From the NCBI RefSeq assembly GCF_024347095.1, contig NZ_AP024904.1, positions 372,001 through 436,000 of the forward strand: a stretch of 64,000 bases of DNA, in the 5' to 3' direction. A program made the translations under genes and the position numbers. The notes under the pieces were generated by a model. It had not been told where the DNA came from, ran no database searches, and saw only the letters and a list, made by a program, of their open reading frames with translations. Position 1 is the first letter of the stretch. The number at the start of each line of letters is the position of its first letter. Of the stretch, positions 54,848 through 64,000 are shown in pieces. The stretch is from Vibrio rhizosphaerae. Its GTDB lineage: Bacteria; Pseudomonadota; Gammaproteobacteria; Enterobacterales; Vibrionaceae.

Positions 54848-56776
54848 ATGCCTATTATTACTCTTCCTGACGGTAGTCAACGTCAATTTGATCATCCCGT
54901 TTCTGTTTCAGATGTTGCTTTATCTATCGGTGCCGGTCTTGCGAAAGCAACCATTGCCGGACGTGTGAACGGTGCTCGTGTTGATGCCTGCGATCTGATT
55001 GAAAACGACGCCAGCTTAGAAATTATCACTGCCAAAGACGAAGTTGATGGTCTAGAAATCGTTCGTCACTCCTGTGCTCACTTACTGGGTCATGCGCTCA
55101 AACAACTGTATCCTGATGCCAAAATGGCGATCGGGCCAACTATCGACAGTGGCTTCTACTACGATATCGATTTGGAACAATCTTTGTCACAGGATGATTT
55201 GGAAAAAATTGAGGCGCGGATGAAAGCGCTGGCGAAAACCAAATATCAGGTGATTAAAAAGAATGTGAGTTGGCAGGAAGCCCGGGATACCTTTGAATCT
55301 CGTGGTGAACCCTACAAAATCGAAATTCTGGACGAAAATGTGGCGCGTGATGATCGTCCCGGACTTTACCATCATGAAGAATATATTGATATGTGTCGTG
55401 GCCCACATGTTCCTCATATGGGATTTTGTCAGCATTTTAAATTATTGAATGTGGCCGGCGCTTACTGGCGTGGTAACAGTGATAATAAAATGCTGCAACG
55501 GATCTACGGGACAGCTTTCCACGATAAGAAAGCCCTGAGTGCACATTTAACGCGTCTGGAAGAAGCTGCAAAACGCGATCACCGCAAGATCGGTAAACAA
55601 CTCGATTTATTCCATATGCAGCAGGAAGCCCCGGGGATGGTGTTCTGGCATCATAACGGTTGGTCTGTCTTCCGCGATTTAGAAGTTTTCGTTCGTGAAA
55701 AACTGACAGAATACGATTATCAGGAAGTGAAAGGTCCGCTCATGATGGATCGGGTGCTGTGGGAACGCTCAGGACACTGGGACAAGTATGCCGAAGCAAT
55801 GTTCACGACCAATTCTGAAAATCGTGAATATGCCATTAAGCCAATGAACTGTCCCGGCCACGTGCAGATTTTTAATCAAGGTCTGAAATCTTACCGTGAT
55901 TTACCGTTGCGAATGGCTGAGTTTGGTTCATGTCACCGAAATGAACCGTCAGGTTCTCTGCACGGCATTATGCGGGTGCGTGGTTTTACTCAGGATGATG
56001 CGCATATTTTCTGTACAGAAGAACAGATTCAGCAAGAAGTGACTTCTTGTATCGAGATGGTCTACGATGTCTACCGGACATTTGGTTTCGAAAATATTGC
56101 CGTTAAGCTTTCAACCCGACCTGAACAGCGGGTTGGCAGTGATGAAATCTGGGATAGATCCGAAGAAGCATTGATGCTTTCTCTGAAATCCATGAATATC
56201 GATTACGAAATTCAGGAAGGCGAAGGAGCATTCTACGGGCCGAAAATCGAATTTACCTTGCATGATTGCCTTGACCGTACATGGCAATGTGGTACAGTGC
56301 AGCTCGATTTTAATCTGCCGGGCCGTTTGGGCGCGACTTATGTCGGTGAAAACAACGAGCGTCTGGTGCCAGTTATGATTCACCGGGCGATCTTAGGATC
56401 ACTGGAACGGTTTATCGGGATTTTAATTGAAGAATATGCAGGATTTTTCCCGACTTGGCTTGCGCCAGAGCAGGCTGTCGTATTAAATATTACAGATAAA
56501 CAATCTGATTATGTTCAGGATGTCGTCCGAAAACTACAAAAATGTGGGATTCGGGCAAAAGCAGACTTGAGAAATGAAAAGATAGGCTTTAAAATCCGCG
56601 AACATACTTTGAAACGTGTGCCGTACATGTTGGTCTGTGGTGACCAAGAAGTCGAAGCTGGCGAAATTGCAGTACGGACACGAAGAGGCAAGGACTTAGG
56701 TAAATTTAAACTGGATGATTTCATTGAGTTGGTCCGGACCGAAGTCTCTAGCCGTAAGCTCAATCTGGAGGAATAA
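54848..56776 (+). CDS. thrS: Threonyl-tRNA synthetase
   Basis: This 642-residue enzyme charges tRNA-Thr. It has an N-terminal TGS domain (residues 1-61), the editing domain with [17 protein letters not shown] near 75, and the class II catalytic core ([14 protein letters not shown] with the zinc Cys; [28 protein letters not shown]). An anticodon-binding C-terminus follows ([20 protein letters not shown]). Length equals E. coli ThrRS. AAAGGA lies upstream. It precedes infC by 3 bp in the conserved order. Confidence 0.98.
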   Translation: MPIITLPDGSQRQFDHPVSVSDVALSIGAGLAKATIAGRVNGARVDACDLIENDASLEIITAKDEVDGLEIVRHSCAHLLGHALKQLYPDAKMAIGPTIDSGFYYDIDLEQSLSQDDLEKIEARMKALAKTKYQVIKKNVSWQEARDTFESRGEPYKIEILDENVARDDRPGLYHHEEYIDMCRGPHVPHMGFCQHFKLLNVAGAYWRGNSDNKMLQRIYGTAFHDKKALSAHLTRLEEAAKRDHRKIGKQLDLFHMQQEAPGMVFWHHNGWSVFRDLEVFVREKLTEYDYQEVKGPLMMDRVLWERSGHWDKYAEAMFTTNSENREYAIKPMNCPGHVQIFNQGLKSYRDLPLRMAEFGSCHRNEPSGSLHGIMRVRGFTQDDAHIFCTEEQIQQEVTSCIEMVYDVYRTFGFENIAVKLSTRPEQRVGSDEIWDRSEEALMLSLKSMNIDYEIQEGEGAFYGPKIEFTLHDCLDRTWQCGTVQLDFNLPGRLGATYVGENNERLVPVMIHRAILGSLERFIGILIEEYAGFFPTWLAPEQAVVLNITDKQSDYVQDVVRKLQKCGIRAKADLRNEKIGFKIREHTLKRVPYMLVCGDQEVEAGEIAVRTRRGKDLGKFKLDDFIELVRTEVSSRKLNLEE

Positions 56777-56779
56777 ACT

Positions 56780-57331
56780 ATTAAAGGTGGAAGACGTGGC
56801 CAAGTACCGGCCAAACAAAACCAACATCGTATCAACGGGGAAATCCGTGGTGTACGTGAAGTCCGTTTATCGGGAGCAGAAGGCGAAGATTCTAGAATTG
56901 TTTCAATTCAGGAAGCGCTTGATACGGCAGTAGAAGCAGGATTGGATCTTGTGGAAATCAGTCCAAATGCAGAGCCGCCTGTTTGTCGTGTGATGGACTA
57001 TGGTAAATTCCTCTTCGAGAAGAGCAAAGCTGCAAAAGAGCAGAAGAAAAAGCAAAAACAGATCCAGATTAAAGAAGTCAAATTCCGTCCTGGAACTGAT
57101 ATTGGAGACTATCAGGTAAAACTACGCAACCTGTTACGTTTCCTTGAAGAAGGCAACAAAGTGAAGGTAACAATTCGCTTCCGTGGCCGAGAAATGGCAC
57201 ACCAAGATATCGGTGTCGATGTTTTGAATCGTCTGAAAGAAGATACCGCAGATATTGCTGTTGTAGAATCTTTCCCTAGTCGGATCGAAGCCCGTCAAAT
57301 GATTATGGTGCTAGCCCCTAAGAAGAAGTAA
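56780..57331 (+). CDS. infC: Translation initiation factor IF-3 with AUU start
   Basis: This 183-residue IF-3 starts at the rare codon ATT (56780), behind TGGAGGAATAAACT. The frame continues [20 protein letters not shown], matching E. coli IF-3 from its own AUU start. ATG-based calling would begin only at 56942 and lose the N-domain. IF-3 rejects AUU starts, so the codon gives autoregulation. The C-domain ([37 protein letters not shown]) is complete. Confidence 0.97.
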   Translation: MKGGRRGQVPAKQNQHRINGEIRGVREVRLSGAEGEDSRIVSIQEALDTAVEAGLDLVEISPNAEPPVCRVMDYGKFLFEKSKAAKEQKKKQKQIQIKEVKFRPGTDIGDYQVKLRNLLRFLEEGNKVKVTIRFRGREMAHQDIGVDVLNRLKEDTADIAVVESFPSRIEARQMIMVLAPKKK

Positions 57332-57350
57332 TGACCGGCTTGCAAGTAAT

Positions 57351-57381
57351 AAACCCTGCCGTTTTGAACGGTGGGGTTTTA
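57351..57381 (+). terminator. infC-rpmI intergenic hairpin
   Basis: AACCCTGCCGTT pairs with AACGGTGGGGTT, followed by TTATT. It is a likely partial terminator or attenuator in the leader through which L20 controls rpmI-rplT in enterobacteria and vibrios. Confidence 0.65.
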
Positions 57382-57433
57382 TTCGCCCTCATTACATGGT
57401 TATTAAAATCTAAACAATGCGGAGTTATTCATC

Positions 57434-57628
57434 ATGCCTAAGATGAAAAACAACAAAGGTGCTGCTAAGCGTTTTAAGAAAACTGCTGGTGGCGTGAAGT
57501 ACAAGCACGCGACTAAACGTCACATCCTGACTAAGCGTACAACTAAGAACAAGCGTCATCTACGTCCAAACTCAGTTCTTCCTAAATGTGAAGTAGCTGC
57601 TGTTGCACGTATGTTGCCATACGCTTAA
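57434..57628 (+). CDS. rpmI: Ribosomal protein L35
   Basis: This 64-residue basic protein begins [20 protein letters not shown] and carries the L35 pattern [20 protein letters not shown]. It belongs to the 50S subunit. GGAG lies upstream at 57420-57423. It precedes rplT by 42 bp; L20 represses both in related bacteria. Confidence 0.98.
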   Translation: MPKMKNNKGAAKRFKKTAGGVKYKHATKRHILTKRTTKNKRHLRPNSVLPKCEVAAVARMLPYA

Positions 57629-57670
57629 TTCTTTTTTGGTTTTTAATTCGTTTAGTTTAGGAGAAGCAGA

Positions 57671-58024
57671 ATGCCTCGCGTAAAACGTGGTGTACAAGCT
57701 CGTGCACGTCATAAGAAAGTTCTAAAACAAGCTAAAGGTTATTACGGTGCTCGTTCTCGAGTTTATCGTGTTGCCTTCCAAGCAGTGACCAAAGCTGGTC
57801 AATATGCATATCGTGACCGTCGCAACAAGAAACGTCAATTCCGTCAACTGTGGATTGCACGTATCAATGCGGCATCTCGTCAGAATGGTCTGTCTTATAG
57901 CCGTTTCATCAACGGTCTGAAGAAAGCATCTATCGAGATCGATCGTAAGATCTTGGCCGATATCGCAGTTTTCGATAAGTCAGCATTTGCTGTACTTGTT
58001 GAGAAAGCAAAAGCCGCACTTTAA
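57671..58024 (+). CDS. rplT: Ribosomal protein L20
   Basis: This 117-residue basic protein begins [20 protein letters not shown] and contains [20 protein letters not shown]. It binds 23S rRNA early in 50S assembly and also acts as an operon repressor. GGAG lies 6-10 nt before the ATG. A strong terminator follows. Confidence 0.98.
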   Translation: MPRVKRGVQARARHKKVLKQAKGYYGARSRVYRVAFQAVTKAGQYAYRDRRNKKRQFRQLWIARINAASRQNGLSYSRFINGLKKASIEIDRKILADIAVFDKSAFAVLVEKAKAAL

Positions 58025-58049
58025 TTTAAAGTTGTAGCCCAGTTTTCGG

Positions 58050-58077
58050 AAAGGAGAGCTTTTAGCTCTCCTTTTTT
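58050..58077 (+). terminator. Intrinsic terminator after rplT
   Basis: AAGGAGAGC pairs with GCTCTCCTT around TTTTA, followed by a T-run. It ends the thrS-infC-rpmI-rplT transcript. Confidence 0.92.
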
Positions 58078-58165
58078 GTCTTTAGACGAAATGAATTGTT
58101 CCGGTTCTCTGTTGAATTAACTGGTTCTGGTGTTGTCGGTAGTTTTTGAGTGAAGGTCTGGTGGG

Positions 58166-59368
58166 ATGAAATTTGAACTTTTTAGAGGTGATTCAGGCGT
58201 TTATTTCTGGTTGAATGGGTTGGCTGCAATGGCTTTTTCATTCATTCTACCAGTGATGAGCTTGTTCCTTATTGAAGGTTTAGGCATTGAACCCATGTAT
58301 ATCGGACTTTATACCGTCGGTACTGCGATTGCGACTATTCTGATTAGTCAGGTATTAGGGCGCTTGGCAGACAGAGGCATCGATAGTAAAACATTGCTGT
58401 TGATTTCAGTTGGCTTCCTGTGTCTGGCCGCCTTATGTTTTTCCCAACTGACTCAATTCTGGCAGGCGGTGATTGTCGGCTGGTGTTTTATGGCATTTGG
58501 TGCGTCATCAATTCCGTTGTTGTTGGCAATGATCCGACGTTTCGCAGAACGGTCAGGCAAAGATAGCACTAAGCTCAATTCTCAGATGCGCTCTTCAGTT
58601 TCTCTGGTATGGATTGCCGGACCGGCACTGGCTTTTGCATCGGTTGGTACGTTCGGCTTTCGGGCGAACTTTCTACTGGCTGCTAGTATTGCGCTATTAG
58701 TTTTGGTGATGGTATGGCGCTTATTACCGTCAGCATCAAAAGCTGTAAAACCTGAAACTTCCCATGAAATTGTGCCACCTTTTCCTTATAAAGTCTGGTT
58801 TCTCGGGGTCGGTATTTTATTTGCCAATATGGCAAACAGCACTTATATCAATGCGATGCCACTCTTTATTACCAAAGAATTAAATTTACCGGTTTCATAT
58901 CCGGGGATTTTTATGGGATTGACTGCGGCATTGGAAATACCGGTAATGCTACTTTCTGCTGCTTGGTCACATCGTTTCGGCAAAATGAAGATGATGATGG
59001 TGGGGTTCATCATTGCTATATTCTTCTATACCGGCATTCAATATGCCTCGACGGTAGAATGGTTATTGGCACTGCAATTATTCAATGGGCTTTTTTACGG
59101 GATCTTTGTCGGTCTAGGGATTACGCTTTTACAAGACTCAGCACCTAAGCGGGTGGGGCAGGTTTCTGCTTTTTATACCAATGCGATGTCGGTCGGCACG
59201 ATGTGTGGTACTTCTTTAATGGGATTTGTTGCCCAACAATATGGGTTCCGGAATGCTATCTATATTTCGTTGGCGGCTATTGTGATTTCATTGGGTATCT
59301 TTCTGGCAGTTCATTTGAATGAAAGTAAGCAGGGAAAAGTTTCCGAACTACAATCTCCGCCTGTTTAA
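58166..59368 (+). CDS. MFS transporter, sugar-efflux (Set-like)
   Basis: This 400-residue protein has 12 hydrophobic helices and the MFS loop motif GRLADRGIDSKTLLL near residue 70. The overall pattern (GIEPMYIGLYTVGTAIATI; QMRSSVSLVWIAGPALAF) resembles sugar efflux transporters of the SetA type. Substrate cannot be told. It stands alone with its own promoter region after the rplT terminator. The start at 58166 has a GGTGGG site, which is only moderate. Confidence 0.82.
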   Translation: MKFELFRGDSGVYFWLNGLAAMAFSFILPVMSLFLIEGLGIEPMYIGLYTVGTAIATILISQVLGRLADRGIDSKTLLLISVGFLCLAALCFSQLTQFWQAVIVGWCFMAFGASSIPLLLAMIRRFAERSGKDSTKLNSQMRSSVSLVWIAGPALAFASVGTFGFRANFLLAASIALLVLVMVWRLLPSASKAVKPETSHEIVPPFPYKVWFLGVGILFANMANSTYINAMPLFITKELNLPVSYPGIFMGLTAALEIPVMLLSAAWSHRFGKMKMMMVGFIIAIFFYTGIQYASTVEWLLALQLFNGLFYGIFVGLGITLLQDSAPKRVGQVSAFYTNAMSVGTMCGTSLMGFVAQQYGFRNAIYISLAAIVISLGIFLAVHLNESKQGKVSELQSPPV

Positions 59369-59605
59369 TTCACCGATTTTCAATTTCTTGTGATTAAATC
59401 CGAGTAATTGTATGCAATCGAGCAAGATCATGGCAGAAAAAACTGAATATGCTGTGTCAGGATGGTGATTGCTTGCAAAAAGAATCATGCCGTCGTACGG
59501 TAATCAATTGGTCATATATTTTGCCGGAATGTTATGCTTTTGCGTAAAATGATGACAGTACAAATGTAGAGAACAGAGCTAACAGGAAGTTAGAAGGGCT
59601 ATTAA

Positions 59606-60136
59606 ATGGACATTCGAGTAGCTGAATATAGTGATTTTGAAAAAATTGCAGAATTGCATGCCCAAAGTTGGCAACAGAATTATCAGGGTGTAATGGAAGC
59701 CGATTATCTTCAGGATGAAGTTGAAGAAGACCGACGTTTAATCTGGCAAACCCGATTAATTAACCCGCCTATCAATCAGCATGTGGTAGTGGCCGAAGAA
59801 AACGGTAAACTTTGTGGTTTTATCTGCGCGTTTGGCAATCACGATTTTGAGAAAGGCACGGTGATTGAATCGCTGCATGTTGCCGCTGAATTTCAGGGCA
59901 AGGGACTTGCAAAGCTGTTGCTGAAAGAAGTCACCAAATGGATTCAGCACTATTTCCCAGATAGTGGCGTGTATATTGAGGTAATGGAACAGAATATCCG
60001 TGCCATTGAGTTTTATGATCATCTTGGCGGCTTACATACGCTGGATAGAATCTGGCGCTCGCCTTGCGGGAGCGATGTTCCGGAATGGATCTATACCTGG
60101 GAGACACCTCAGGCGATTTTATCTGCGATCGAATAA
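59606..60136 (+). CDS. GNAT-family N-acetyltransferase
   Basis: This 176-residue protein has the GNAT core: IRVAEYSDFEKIAELHAQSW at the start, motif A VIESLHVAAEFQGKGLAKLLL (residues about 90-110, with the acetyl-CoA loop QGKGLA), and motif B EVMEQNIRAIEFYDHLGG. It transfers an acetyl group to an unknown amine. A terminator follows at 60144. Confidence 0.9.
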   Translation: MDIRVAEYSDFEKIAELHAQSWQQNYQGVMEADYLQDEVEEDRRLIWQTRLINPPINQHVVVAEENGKLCGFICAFGNHDFEKGTVIESLHVAAEFQGKGLAKLLLKEVTKWIQHYFPDSGVYIEVMEQNIRAIEFYDHLGGLHTLDRIWRSPCGSDVPEWIYTWETPQAILSAIE

Positions 60137-60143
60137 GTTCAGG

Positions 60144-60164
60144 CGGGCCCTAAGGCCCGTTTTT
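60144..60164 (+). terminator. Intrinsic terminator
   Basis: CGGGCC pairs with GGCCCG around CTAA, followed by TTTTT. Confidence 0.85.
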
Positions 60165-60221
60165 AGTCTGTTTTCTCGTAAGAGATGTTGTTGCCAGAAC
60201 TAAAAAGTAGGAAAGAAGTCT

Positions 60222-60875
60222 ATGAGTCAGCCTGAAACCGCGGTTCTCCCTTCTCAATCAGAGTTATTGATCGATCTTTCCCGATATAAAGGATTGATTT
60301 TTGATATGGATGGCACGTTGCTTGACACGATGCCTGCTCATGTCGCATCTTGGAAAAAAGCCTCCGAACATTTTGGCTTTCCCTTTACTGCACAGTGGCT
60401 GCATAGTATGGGCGGAATGCCGAGTATCAAAGTCGTCGGTGAGATAAACCGGCGCTTTGGTTTATGTTTGAACCCGCATGATGTTTCACAATTTAAACAA
60501 GATGCCTTTCGTCTGCTTGATAATCAATATCAGCGAATTGCACTGACCTGTGACATTCTGGAACAAGCTTACGGAGAAAGGAAGCTTGCGGTCGGTACGG
60601 GGAGTCATCGGGATAATGCAATCACCCTGTTAGAAAATGCCGGATTGCTGGATAAATTGGACACAGTGATTACGGCAAGTGATGTCGAAAACCATAAACC
60701 TCATCCGGATACATTTCTTAAAGCCTGTCACCAAATTCAACTGAGACCGGAAGAATGTGTTGTGTTTGAAGATACAGAGCTTGGGAAAAAAGCCGCCCAT
60801 GCTGCCGGGATGGACTGTTTTTTGGTGACGGAACACGGATTGGTTTTCTATCCGCTGACTGATGAAGCATCATGA
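60222..60875 (+). CDS. HAD phosphatase, YqaB-like
   Basis: This 217-residue haloacid dehalogenase-like phosphatase has the nucleophile motif FDMDGTLLDTMPAH (Asp28 and Asp30), motif II VGTGSHR, motif III Lys in NHKPHPDTF and motif IV VFEDTELG. A small helical cap follows motif I. YqaB/beta-phosphoglucomutase-like members act on fructose 1-phosphate and similar sugar phosphates. The exact substrate is unknown. Confidence 0.87.
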   Translation: MSQPETAVLPSQSELLIDLSRYKGLIFDMDGTLLDTMPAHVASWKKASEHFGFPFTAQWLHSMGGMPSIKVVGEINRRFGLCLNPHDVSQFKQDAFRLLDNQYQRIALTCDILEQAYGERKLAVGTGSHRDNAITLLENAGLLDKLDTVITASDVENHKPHPDTFLKACHQIQLRPEECVVFEDTELGKKAAHAAGMDCFLVTEHGLVFYPLTDEAS

Positions 60876-60892
60876 GTGAGATGATCGGTGTT

Positions 60893-60924
60893 CAAGAGAG
60901 CTGTATATGCATGCAGCTCTCTTG
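60893..60924. terminator. Hairpin between convergent genes
   Basis: CAAGAGAGCTG (60893-60903) pairs perfectly with CAGCTCTCTTG (60914-60924), an 11-bp stem with a 10-nt loop. It lacks a T-run but lies between two convergent stops, so it may be a weak shared terminator. Confidence 0.6.
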
Positions 60925-60944
60925 ATCTGGTGTAACTGACGAAA

Positions 60945-61421
60945 TTACTCAATATCGAGTAACTCAACATCAAAAATAAGTGTTGCACCCGGTGGAATCG
61001 TGCTGATACCGCGATTACCGTAGGCCAGATGTGCGGGGATAAATAAACGCATTTTCTGGCCGACAACCATCAATTGTAATCCTTCTTGCCAGCCTTTAAT
61101 CACTTGCTTAACACCAAAGGTAATGGGTTTCTTGCGTTCAACTGAACTATCGAACATTTTGCCGTTCAATAATGTGCCATGATAATGGACTTTGACCTTA
61201 TTGGCTGGCATCGGATGTTGTGTGCCGGTTCCTTCCTGCAGAATCTGATATTGCAGGCCACTTTCTGTCGTGATAACGCCTTCTTGCTGCGCATTTTGTT
61301 CCAGAAAAGCTTTCCCTTCACTGATATTTCTTGAAGCGGTCTGGCTTCGTTTCCAGTTCCGGTAGAGAAAAATACCGGCAATGATGAACATAAAAAGAGA
61401 GAAAATATAATTTTTATCCAT
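60945..61421 (-). CDS. Membrane-anchored FKBP-type peptidyl-prolyl isomerase
   Basis: This 158-residue protein starts at MDKNYIFSLFMF (61421, AAGGA upstream); the longer start at 61472 adds a non-conserved part. One N-terminal transmembrane helix precedes a short linker and an FKBP domain (residues about 60-158): VHYHGTLLNGKMFDSSVERK, FGVKQVIKGWQEGLQLMVVG, and FIPAHLAYGNRGISTIPPGA. It likely accelerates prolyl isomerisation of exported proteins. Confidence 0.9.
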   Translation of the reverse strand: MDKNYIFSLFMFIIAGIFLYRNWKRSQTASRNISEGKAFLEQNAQQEGVITTESGLQYQILQEGTGTQHPMPANKVKVHYHGTLLNGKMFDSSVERKKPITFGVKQVIKGWQEGLQLMVVGQKMRLFIPAHLAYGNRGISTIPPGATLIFDVELLDIE

Positions 61422-61676
61422 GATGAATGTGTTCCTTGGGTTAAATCGATGATCCCACTCACAATGAATCACTCGAAGGCACTTTGTCGATCAGAGACGA
61501 TATGGTCTGAATTTGTATTTTGTGTGGGGATCTACGGATAGGCATATTTCAGCGAAAAGTACCGATAAAGGCAATCTTTCTTGCTTCACAATCAGGCAAA
61601 TGTCGAAAAATCAGCTATAAAGTTTTTATGATTTAGCCGATAAAGTGAGTATGTCGGAAAGAAGGATCGTGAATCA

Positions 61677-62291
61677 ATGAAGTTTATCGTCTATCTATTA
61701 AGCTTCTGTCTTTTCGGGTGTGGTTCACTTGTCACTGACCGTTTGTTCGATGACAACATGTTGGATAGGGCACCCAAGAATAACACAGACGTACGCTATC
61801 CTGAATGGGGTAAGTTGCCGCAGACAAGCCACTCTGGTGTTCAGGGGCCGCAAGGACAGAAGCGATCCGATAGTGCTTATCAGTCATTACAACGTTTTTT
61901 GCTGAATAATCATATTGATTACGAAGTCTTACCGGGGCAGTTTATGATTGTTCGGGTCAAGCGGACGATTCAATTTGCGGTCGGCTCTGCAAATGTTGCC
62001 CCGGAATCACTGCTCTGGTTAGAAAAAGTGAAGCACTATCTGACCACTGCATATGGGCTTGAATTGGTGATTGACGGGCATACCGATGATCTGGGCGATG
62101 CTCGTTATAATGATCAGTTATCGAAAAAAAGGGCTGAAGCTGTCAAACGTATTATTGCTAACCCACGCGTCTCACTTGATTCGATTTACACTCGGGGGTA
62201 TGGTGAGGTCGTTCCGGCATGTACCAATCAAACACCAAAAGGCAAAGCGTGTAACCGACGTGTCGAGCTATTCTTTATTCTTCCGACTTGA
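61677..62291 (+). CDS. OmpA-like lipoprotein
   Basis: This 204-residue protein has a lipoprotein signal with lipobox LFGC (Cys15). A ~70-residue variable part follows, then an OmpA-like peptidoglycan-binding domain (VIDGHTDDLGDARYNDQLSK, RRAEAVKRIIANPRV-like, CNRRVELFFI). It should tether the outer membrane to the cell wall. It ends before a strong terminator. Confidence 0.9.
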   Translation: MKFIVYLLSFCLFGCGSLVTDRLFDDNMLDRAPKNNTDVRYPEWGKLPQTSHSGVQGPQGQKRSDSAYQSLQRFLLNNHIDYEVLPGQFMIVRVKRTIQFAVGSANVAPESLLWLEKVKHYLTTAYGLELVIDGHTDDLGDARYNDQLSKKRAEAVKRIIANPRVSLDSIYTRGYGEVVPACTNQTPKGKACNRRVELFFILPT

Positions 62292-62314
62292 TTCAATATA
62301 CAGAATATAATTAA

Positions 62315-62343
62315 AAAAACGCCAGCAATTTGCTGGCGTTTTG
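62315..62343. terminator. Bidirectional terminator
   Basis: AAAACGCCAGCAA pairs with TTGCTGGCGTTTT with almost no loop. It serves the convergent lipoprotein and transketolase genes. Confidence 0.92.
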
Positions 62344-62385
62344 CATGTGATGTTATTGTCGTTCAGGATCGTGTCGATTGACGAC

Positions 62386-64000
62386 TCAGCCTATAGACAG
62401 CGCCACTTCGACAACATTGTCAACGGTAAAACCGAACAGTTTGAACAGTTCGCCTGCCGGTGCTGACTCACCAAAGCTGGTCATGCCGACAATCCGGCCA
62501 TTCAGGCCAACATATTTGTACCAGTAATCGGCAATGCCCGCTTCAATGGCAACGCGAGCCGTCACCGCTGCAGGTAATACTGCTTCACGGTAAGCCGCAT
62601 CCTGACGGTCAAAGGCATCGGTCGAAGGCATTGAAACCACACGCACCTGCTTGCCTTTGGCGGTCAATTCAGTCGCTGCCTGAACCGCCAAATCCACTTC
62701 AGAGCCGGTCGCAATCAGAATCAAATCCGGTGTGCCCTGACAATCTTTGAGGATGTAACCCCCTTTGGCGATATTCGCTACCTGAGTCGCATCCCGCTCT
62801 TGTTGCGCTAAGTTCTGACGCGAGAAAATCAGTGCCGTCGGGGCATCTTTGCGTTCAATTGCCAGTTTCCAGGCCACCGCGGATTCCACCTGGTCACAAG
62901 GACGCCAAGTGCTCATATTCGGTGTCAGACGCAGTGAGGCAATCTGCTCCACCGGCTGGTGGGTCGGACCATCTTCACCCAATCCAATCGAGTCATGGGT
63001 ATAAACCTGAATGTTCTGCACTTTCATCAACGCCGCCATCCGCATCGCATTACGCGCGTATTCCATAAACATCAGGAAAGTCGCTCCGTAAGGGATGAAA
63101 CCGCCATGCAATGCAATCCCGTTGATGATTGCCGTCATACCGAATTCACGGACACCGTAATGGATATAGTTGCCGGACGCATCTTCCGCCGTCAGTGATT
63201 TTGAGCCGGACCACATGGTCAGGTTCGATGGCGCTAAGTCAGCTGAGCCACCCATAAATTCAGGCAGAAGCTTACCGAAAGCTTCCAGTGCATTTTGAGA
63301 TGCTTTACGCGATGCAATGGTGGCCGGATTCGCTTGCAACTCAGCAATGATTTGATTAGCCTGAGTTTCCCAGTCCGCTGGCAATTCACCATTGACCCGA
63401 CGCTTGAATTCAGCCGCCAGCTCAGGATAAGCCGCCTGATAAGCAGCAAACTTGTCATGCCATGCCGCTTCTTTGGCTGCGCCGGATTCTTTCGCATCCC
63501 ACTGCGCATAAATATCAGCCGGAATTTCAAACGGGCCATATTCCCAGCCCAGTTGCTCACGCGTTGCTTTGATTTCATCCGCACCCAGCGGGGCACCGTG
63601 ACAATCGTGAGAGCCGGATTTGTTCGGTGAGCCAAAACCAATCACGGTTTGCGTACAAATCAGCGTCGGACGTGCTGTTTCCGCTTTCGCCGCTTCAATC
63701 GCCGCTTCAATCGCCGCCGCATCGTGACCGTCTACCGCCGGAATCACATGCCAGCCGTATGCTTCAAATCGTTTTGCCGTGTCATCGGTGAACCAGCCGT
63801 CCACATGACCGTCAATTGAAATGCCGTTGTCATCCCAAAACGCAATCAGTTTGCCCAGTCCCAAAGTCCCAGCCAGAGAGCAAGCTTCATGAGAAATTCC
63901 TTCCATCAGACAGCCATCACCAAGGAACGCATAGGTGTGATGGTCAACGATAGTGTGCTGGTCACGGTTGAACTGTGCTGCGAGCGCTTTTTCGGCAATC
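62386..64000 (-). CDS. tkt: Transketolase, C-terminal part (runs off the edge)
   Basis: About 537 residues of a ~663-residue transketolase are visible. The first ~125 residues lie beyond 64000. Transketolase moves two-carbon ketol units in the pentose phosphate pathway using thiamine diphosphate. Visible landmarks are [20 protein letters not shown], the cofactor-metal motif at the right edge, [14 protein letters not shown], and [11 protein letters not shown]. The frame stays open to the window end, so the ATG at 63906 is internal. Which paralogue (tktA or tktB) cannot be told. Confidence 0.96.
   Translation of the reverse strand, partial: IAEKALAAQFNRDQHTIVDHHTYAFLGDGCLMEGISHEACSLAGTLGLGKLIAFWDDNGISIDGHVDGWFTDDTAKRFEAYGWHVIPAVDGHDAAAIEAAIEAAKAETARPTLICTQTVIGFGSPNKSGSHDCHGAPLGADEIKATREQLGWEYGPFEIPADIYAQWDAKESGAAKEAAWHDKFAAYQAAYPELAAEFKRRVNGELPADWETQANQIIAELQANPATIASRKASQNALEAFGKLLPEFMGGSADLAPSNLTMWSGSKSLTAEDASGNYIHYGVREFGMTAIINGIALHGGFIPYGATFLMFMEYARNAMRMAALMKVQNIQVYTHDSIGLGEDGPTHQPVEQIASLRLTPNMSTWRPCDQVESAVAWKLAIERKDAPTALIFSRQNLAQQERDATQVANIAKGGYILKDCQGTPDLILIATGSEVDLAVQAATELTAKGKQVRVVSMPSTDAFDRQDAAYREAVLPAAVTARVAIEAGIADYWYKYVGLNGRIVGMTSFGESAPAGELFKLFGFTVDNVVEVALSIG

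Overview
The window looks like a chromosomal segment of a Vibrio-type marine gammaproteobacterium. Evidence includes the thrS-infC-rpmI-rplT block with an AUU-started infC, a complete rbsDACBKR operon, a sitABCD-type metal importer, a tkt gene and a P2/K139-like tail cluster. Average base composition looks moderate. The species cannot be fixed from sequence alone. A true ACC deaminase suggests contact with plants or rhizosphere, as in the V. gazogenes/V. rhizosphaerae group, but this is inference.

Layout. (1) 131-9518: a complete type I-F CRISPR-Cas system: cas1, cas2-3, csy1-4, a leader, and a 14-repeat/13-spacer array closed by a hairpin. (2) 9519-11655: a mostly non-coding tract with about three tandem copies of a ~470 bp hairpin-rich repeat and a deleted fourth copy. 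(3) 11685-14849: three poorly characterised envelope genes, including a membrane-anchored GH25 muramidase coupled to a polytopic membrane protein. (4) 15135-21415: ribose uptake operon with a perfect RbsR-type operator. (5) 21695-30061: a YidE/AspT-type transporter, a Fur-boxed SitABCD importer, a MaoC-like hydratase, and a divergent Lrp-type regulator plus ACC deaminase pair. (6) 30829-32130: a DcuA-like C4-dicarboxylate carrier behind a 767 bp spacer that holds a perfect FNR-like site and an untracked 42-codon ORF.

(7) 32208-54660 is the most interesting part: a contractile-tail locus without any head, terminase, portal, integrase or replication gene. It has an S24 self-cleaving repressor, a divergent HTH protein, a lysis cassette (holin, GH24 endolysin, overlapping Rz/Rz1 spanins), an Ogr-like zinc finger, tail completion protein, sheath, tube, a tail chaperone with a -1 frameshift signal, tape measure, baseplate W/J/I-type proteins, three successive tail-fibre/fibre-chaperone cassettes, and a hub/spike. 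All reading frames appear intact. The simplest reading is an SOS-inducible R-type tailocin with three fibres rather than a decaying prophage.

(8) 54706-62343: thrS (with a leader hairpin that copies a tRNA-Thr anticodon loop), infC, rpmI, rplT, an MFS transporter, a GNAT acetyltransferase, a HAD phosphatase, an FKBP isomerase and an OmpA-like lipoprotein. (9) 62386-64000: the C-terminal part of transketolase, running off the right edge.
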